From assembly GCA_030633795.1 (NCBI GenBank), contig DAOWCB010000065.1, positions 1 to 7,407 of the forward strand: a stretch of DNA of 7,407 bases, read 5' to 3'. Positions within the stretch are counted from its first letter, which is position 1; every line of letters begins with the position of its first letter. The notes beneath the pieces were generated by a model, which saw only the letters and a list, made by a program, of their open reading frames with translations, made no database searches and was not told the origin of the DNA. Below are positions 5,621 through 7,407 of the stretch, piece after piece. Origin of the DNA: Candidatus Aminicenantota bacterium (GTDB taxonomy: Bacteria > Acidobacteriota > Aminicenantia > Aminicenantales > Aminicenantaceae). The position numbers and the translations under genes were made by a program.

Positions 5621-6850
5621 ATGATGGATATCCGGATAAATCTTGATCGACTCATAAAGGACATCGAAGAACTGGGACAGATCGGCCTGGACCCCAAAGG
5701 AGGGATAAGCCGTCCGTCTTTCAGTGGAGCTGATCTCGAAGCCCGCCAGTGGCTCAAGGACAGGATCAAAAACGCCGGACTCCAGGTCCGGCAAGATGGT
5801 GCAGGAAATATTTTTGGCCGCTTGGAGGGAACGGGAAAAACGATAATGGCAGGCTCTCACATCGACACCGTAATCAACGGCGGGATGTTCGACGGTTCGA
5901 TCGGGGTTCTTTCAGCATTGGAATGTTTAAGGCGGATAAATGAGGAAGGCATCGAGAGGACAAAGCCGCTCGAAGTGGCCTCTTTTACAGATGAGGAAGG
6001 GAACCTGGTCGGCGACTTTCTCGGCAGTCGTGCATTTATCGTTCCACCAAAAAGAGAATTGTTGGAGAAAGGAAAAACCCAGTTCGGGATTCCGTTTGTG
6101 GATATTTTAAAAAACACGGAATTCAATATCGATGGCATCGTGGAAGCCCACAAACAAAGACCCGAGATAGAAGCGTTCCTGGAAATCCATATCGAGCAGG
6201 GGCCTGTTCTCGAGACAGAAAATAAGCCGATAGGCATTGTGGAAGTTATTGCCGGAAAGAATTATTGGGTATGCCAATTTCTGGGAGAGGCGAGCCATGC
6301 CGGGACCACACCGTTCGAACTGCGCCGCGATGCTCTGTTGGGTTTGGCCGATTTTGCCATCAAGAGCACACAATATGTGGCCACCCATCATTATGGCAGC
6401 ATGCTGACCATAGGCCGGGTTCAAGTCCACCCTGGAGCATTCACCATTATTCCCGGTGAAGTAGATTTCTCACTGGATTTCCGGAGCACTTCCAAGCAAA
6501 CCCTGATAGAGATGGAAAAGACATTGGCATCCATGGCGAACGATGTGGCCTCCACCCGGGGATTGCAATTTTCATCCCGAGTTGTGGATAAATCCTCCCC
6601 TGTCGTCATCCCGGAAAAAATCATGGATATGATGAAAAAAGAGAGTGATAGGCTAGACTATGAGTACATAACACTTCCCAGCGGAGCCGGACATGATGCA
6701 AAGATTATTGCGTCTGTGGCTGAGCCCGGGATAATTTTTATTCCTTGCGAGGACGGCATAAGCCACTCACCCAAGGAAAAGATCAAATGGGAGGATCTGG
6801 ATAAAGGGGCAAATCTGCTGCTCCAGATGCTCATGAAACTTTCACGATAG
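5621..6850 (+). CDS. M20-family Zn-dependent amidohydrolase (hydantoinase/carbamoylase type)
   Basis: Belongs to the M20 amidase family that includes N-carbamoyl-L-amino acid hydrolase, beta-ureidopropionase and allantoate amidohydrolase, cytoplasmic dimers that cleave a carbamoyl or similar amide. The 409-residue length is normal. Binuclear metal ligands are visible: His80 and Asp91 (GSHIDTV, GGMFDG), Glu125-Glu126 in SFTDEEGN, His190 in EIHIEQGP, and His358 in GAGHDAK. The lid/dimer domain carries His226 in SHAGTTP and Arg288 in SLDFRS, both substrate-binding positions. The family Asn in the N-x-I-P-G motif is Thr275 (AFTIIPG), so the substrate may differ from the named enzymes and I give no symbol. 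Two consecutive ATGs (5621, 5624) are possible; AAGGA at 5613-5617 is better spaced for 5624. It follows pdxJ by 7 bp; a role in pyrimidine, hydantoin or ureido catabolism is possible but unproven. Confidence 0.9.
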   Translation: MMDIRINLDRLIKDIEELGQIGLDPKGGISRPSFSGADLEARQWLKDRIKNAGLQVRQDGAGNIFGRLEGTGKTIMAGSHIDTVINGGMFDGSIGVLSALECLRRINEEGIERTKPLEVASFTDEEGNLVGDFLGSRAFIVPPKRELLEKGKTQFGIPFVDILKNTEFNIDGIVEAHKQRPEIEAFLEIHIEQGPVLETENKPIGIVEVIAGKNYWVCQFLGEASHAGTTPFELRRDALLGLADFAIKSTQYVATHHYGSMLTIGRVQVHPGAFTIIPGEVDFSLDFRSTSKQTLIEMEKTLASMANDVASTRGLQFSSRVVDKSSPVVIPEKIMDMMKKESDRLDYEYITLPSGAGHDAKIIASVAEPGIIFIPCEDGISHSPKEKIKWEDLDKGANLLLQMLMKLSR

Positions 6851-6851
6851 G

Positions 6852-7280
6852 TTATGAGTCGAAATCCTCGGATCTAGGACGGAAACTCCGGTCTTTTTTC
6901 TTCTGGGCTCGTTTTTTCTTATCCTCCAGCATCTTCATTTTGGCTTTTTTGGAACGTTTTCTCTTCTGGCGGCGGATCTTTGCGATCTTTTGCTGCTCCT
7001 CGCTTTCCTTCCCTCGAATCATCGTTTCCACTTTATCAACCAGAATTTTCCTCGCAAGATATCTGTTGATAGCCTGGTAGCGTTCCCTCTGGCATTTCAC
7101 TTCTATATTGGTCGGAATGTGTTTCAAGTACACGCATGTGGAAGTTTTATTGACTTTTTGCCCGCCCTTTCCGCTCGAACGGATAAACTTTTCTATGATA
7201 TCCTTCTCATGAATATCGAAGCTCTCCATTTTTTTTCGAAGAGTTTCCTGTTTTTCTTTACTGACGTGAGTAAGATTCAT
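6852..7280 (-). CDS. Release-factor-like GGQ protein (RF-1 domain, probable ribosome rescue)
   Basis: A 142-residue protein made of one class-I release factor catalytic domain (PF00472 type) without the stop-codon-reading domain. The peptidyl-tRNA hydrolysis motif Gly39-Gly40-Gln41 sits in IRSSGKGGQKVNKTSTCVYL, followed by IEVKCQRERYQAINRYLARK. The last 45 or so residues are very basic (many Lys/Arg, e.g. KIRRQKRKRSKKAKMK), like the tails that ArfB and mitochondrial C12orf65/mtRF-R use to sense empty mRNA channels or bind rRNA. It probably frees stalled ribosomes; it looks closer to the C12orf65-like bacterial group than to ArfB, an inference from motif wording. ATG at 7280 (complement 7278-7280) gives the family-like N-terminus; ATG at residue 18 is an alternative. 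No Shine-Dalgarno precedes either clearly. Its stop is 1 bp from that of the convergent amidohydrolase. Confidence 0.9.
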   Translation of the reverse strand: MNLTHVSKEKQETLRKKMESFDIHEKDIIEKFIRSSGKGGQKVNKTSTCVYLKHIPTNIEVKCQRERYQAINRYLARKILVDKVETMIRGKESEEQQKIAKIRRQKRKRSKKAKMKMLEDKKKRAQKKKDRSFRPRSEDFDS

Positions 7281-7289
7281 TTTAAATAT

Positions 7290-7305
7290 TTGGGGACGTT
7301 CCGTT
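7290..7305. repeat. Partial GGGGAC-type repeat unit next to the release-factor-like gene
   Basis: TTGGGGACGTTCCGTT (7290-7305) resembles one arm of the larger repeat that begins 13 bp later, sharing the GGGGAC core and a CCG-containing tail. Its first base is 10 bp from the start codon of the minus-strand gene, so it sits where that gene's RBS or promoter would be expected. No matching second arm was found for this copy, so it may be a decayed or truncated unit. Confidence 0.4.
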
Positions 7306-7317
7306 AGGCATCACCAA

Positions 7318-7407
7318 TTCGGGGACAGGTACCGAATTAACCAACTTTCAAAAAAGGGGATCTATCCCGGAAAGGGTAAGACCGTCAATTCGTTACCGGT
7401 CCCCGAA
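7318..7407. repeat. Imperfect inverted repeat, REP-like, reaching the window edge
   Basis: Left arm 7318-7338 (begins TTCGGGGACAGGTACCG) and right arm 7387-7407 (ends CGGTCCCCGAA) are reverse complements at 19 of 21 positions; the two mismatches lie in the middle. The 48-bp interval contains a smaller GGGA-TCTA-TCCC hairpin (about 7357-7368) and no open frame of note. The layout, GGGGAC-cored arms facing each other outside genes, fits a REP/BIME-like unit of the sort mobilised by RAYT transposases, or the end of an IS200-like element lying beyond the window. The right arm ends exactly at the last base, so the full element cannot be seen. Confidence 0.6.

Noticed and set aside
6990..7307. Plus-strand open frame opposite the release-factor-like gene
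   Set aside because: The minus strand carries the intact GGQ domain; the plus-strand translation is Phe/Leu-rich because it mirrors Lys-rich codons.

Overview
The window reads as chromosomal housekeeping DNA from a Gram-negative-type bacterium, most likely a member of the Desulfobacterota (former Deltaproteobacteria). The reasons are the gene order ftsH-folP-cdaA-cdaR-glmM-pdxJ, which I associate with that group; the mid-range base composition; and GGGGAC-cored repeats in the gaps of the kind linked to REP-associated tyrosine transposases. The taxonomic call is inference. Both ends look broken: the left edge cuts into ftsH, and the right edge falls exactly on one arm of an inverted repeat, as a contig end in a multicopy repeat would.

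Layout. Bases 1-4610 hold five tightly packed plus-strand genes: the 3' part of ftsH (membrane AAA+ zinc protease), folP (dihydropteroate synthase), cdaA (membrane diadenylate cyclase), cdaR (YbbR-domain regulator of CdaA) and glmM (phosphoglucosamine mutase). Gaps are 3 bp, -8 bp (overlap) and 1 bp. An 83-bp gap before glmM carries a good sigma-70-type promoter. Bases 4611-4902 are a 292-bp spacer with a 14-bp perfect inverted repeat, a possible cysteine-bearing gene remnant on the minus strand, a GGGGAC-type repeat unit, and a consensus -10 box plus strong RBS for pdxJ. Bases 4903-6850 hold pdxJ (vitamin B6 ring synthesis) and an M20-family Zn amidohydrolase/carbamoylase, 7 bp apart. Bases 6852-7280 (minus strand) encode a small GGQ-motif release-factor-like ribosome-rescue protein whose stop codon lies 1 bp from that of the amidohydrolase. 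Bases 7290-7407 are repeat DNA.

How the genes fit together. CdaA, CdaR and GlmM form the classic c-di-AMP/cell-wall module: CdaA makes c-di-AMP at the membrane, CdaR modulates it from the outer face, and GlmM supplies glucosamine-1-phosphate for peptidoglycan and, in Firmicutes, binds and inhibits CdaA. FtsH and FolP sit upstream as in many proteobacteria. PdxJ and the amidohydrolase probably form a second transcription unit.

No new multi-gene system is visible. The points most worth a second look are non-consensus residues in three enzymes (RHL for RHR in CdaA, Thr for Asn at a substrate-binding site of the amidohydrolase, Phe for His in PdxJ) and the repeat family that has settled against the 5' ends of pdxJ and the release-factor-like gene.
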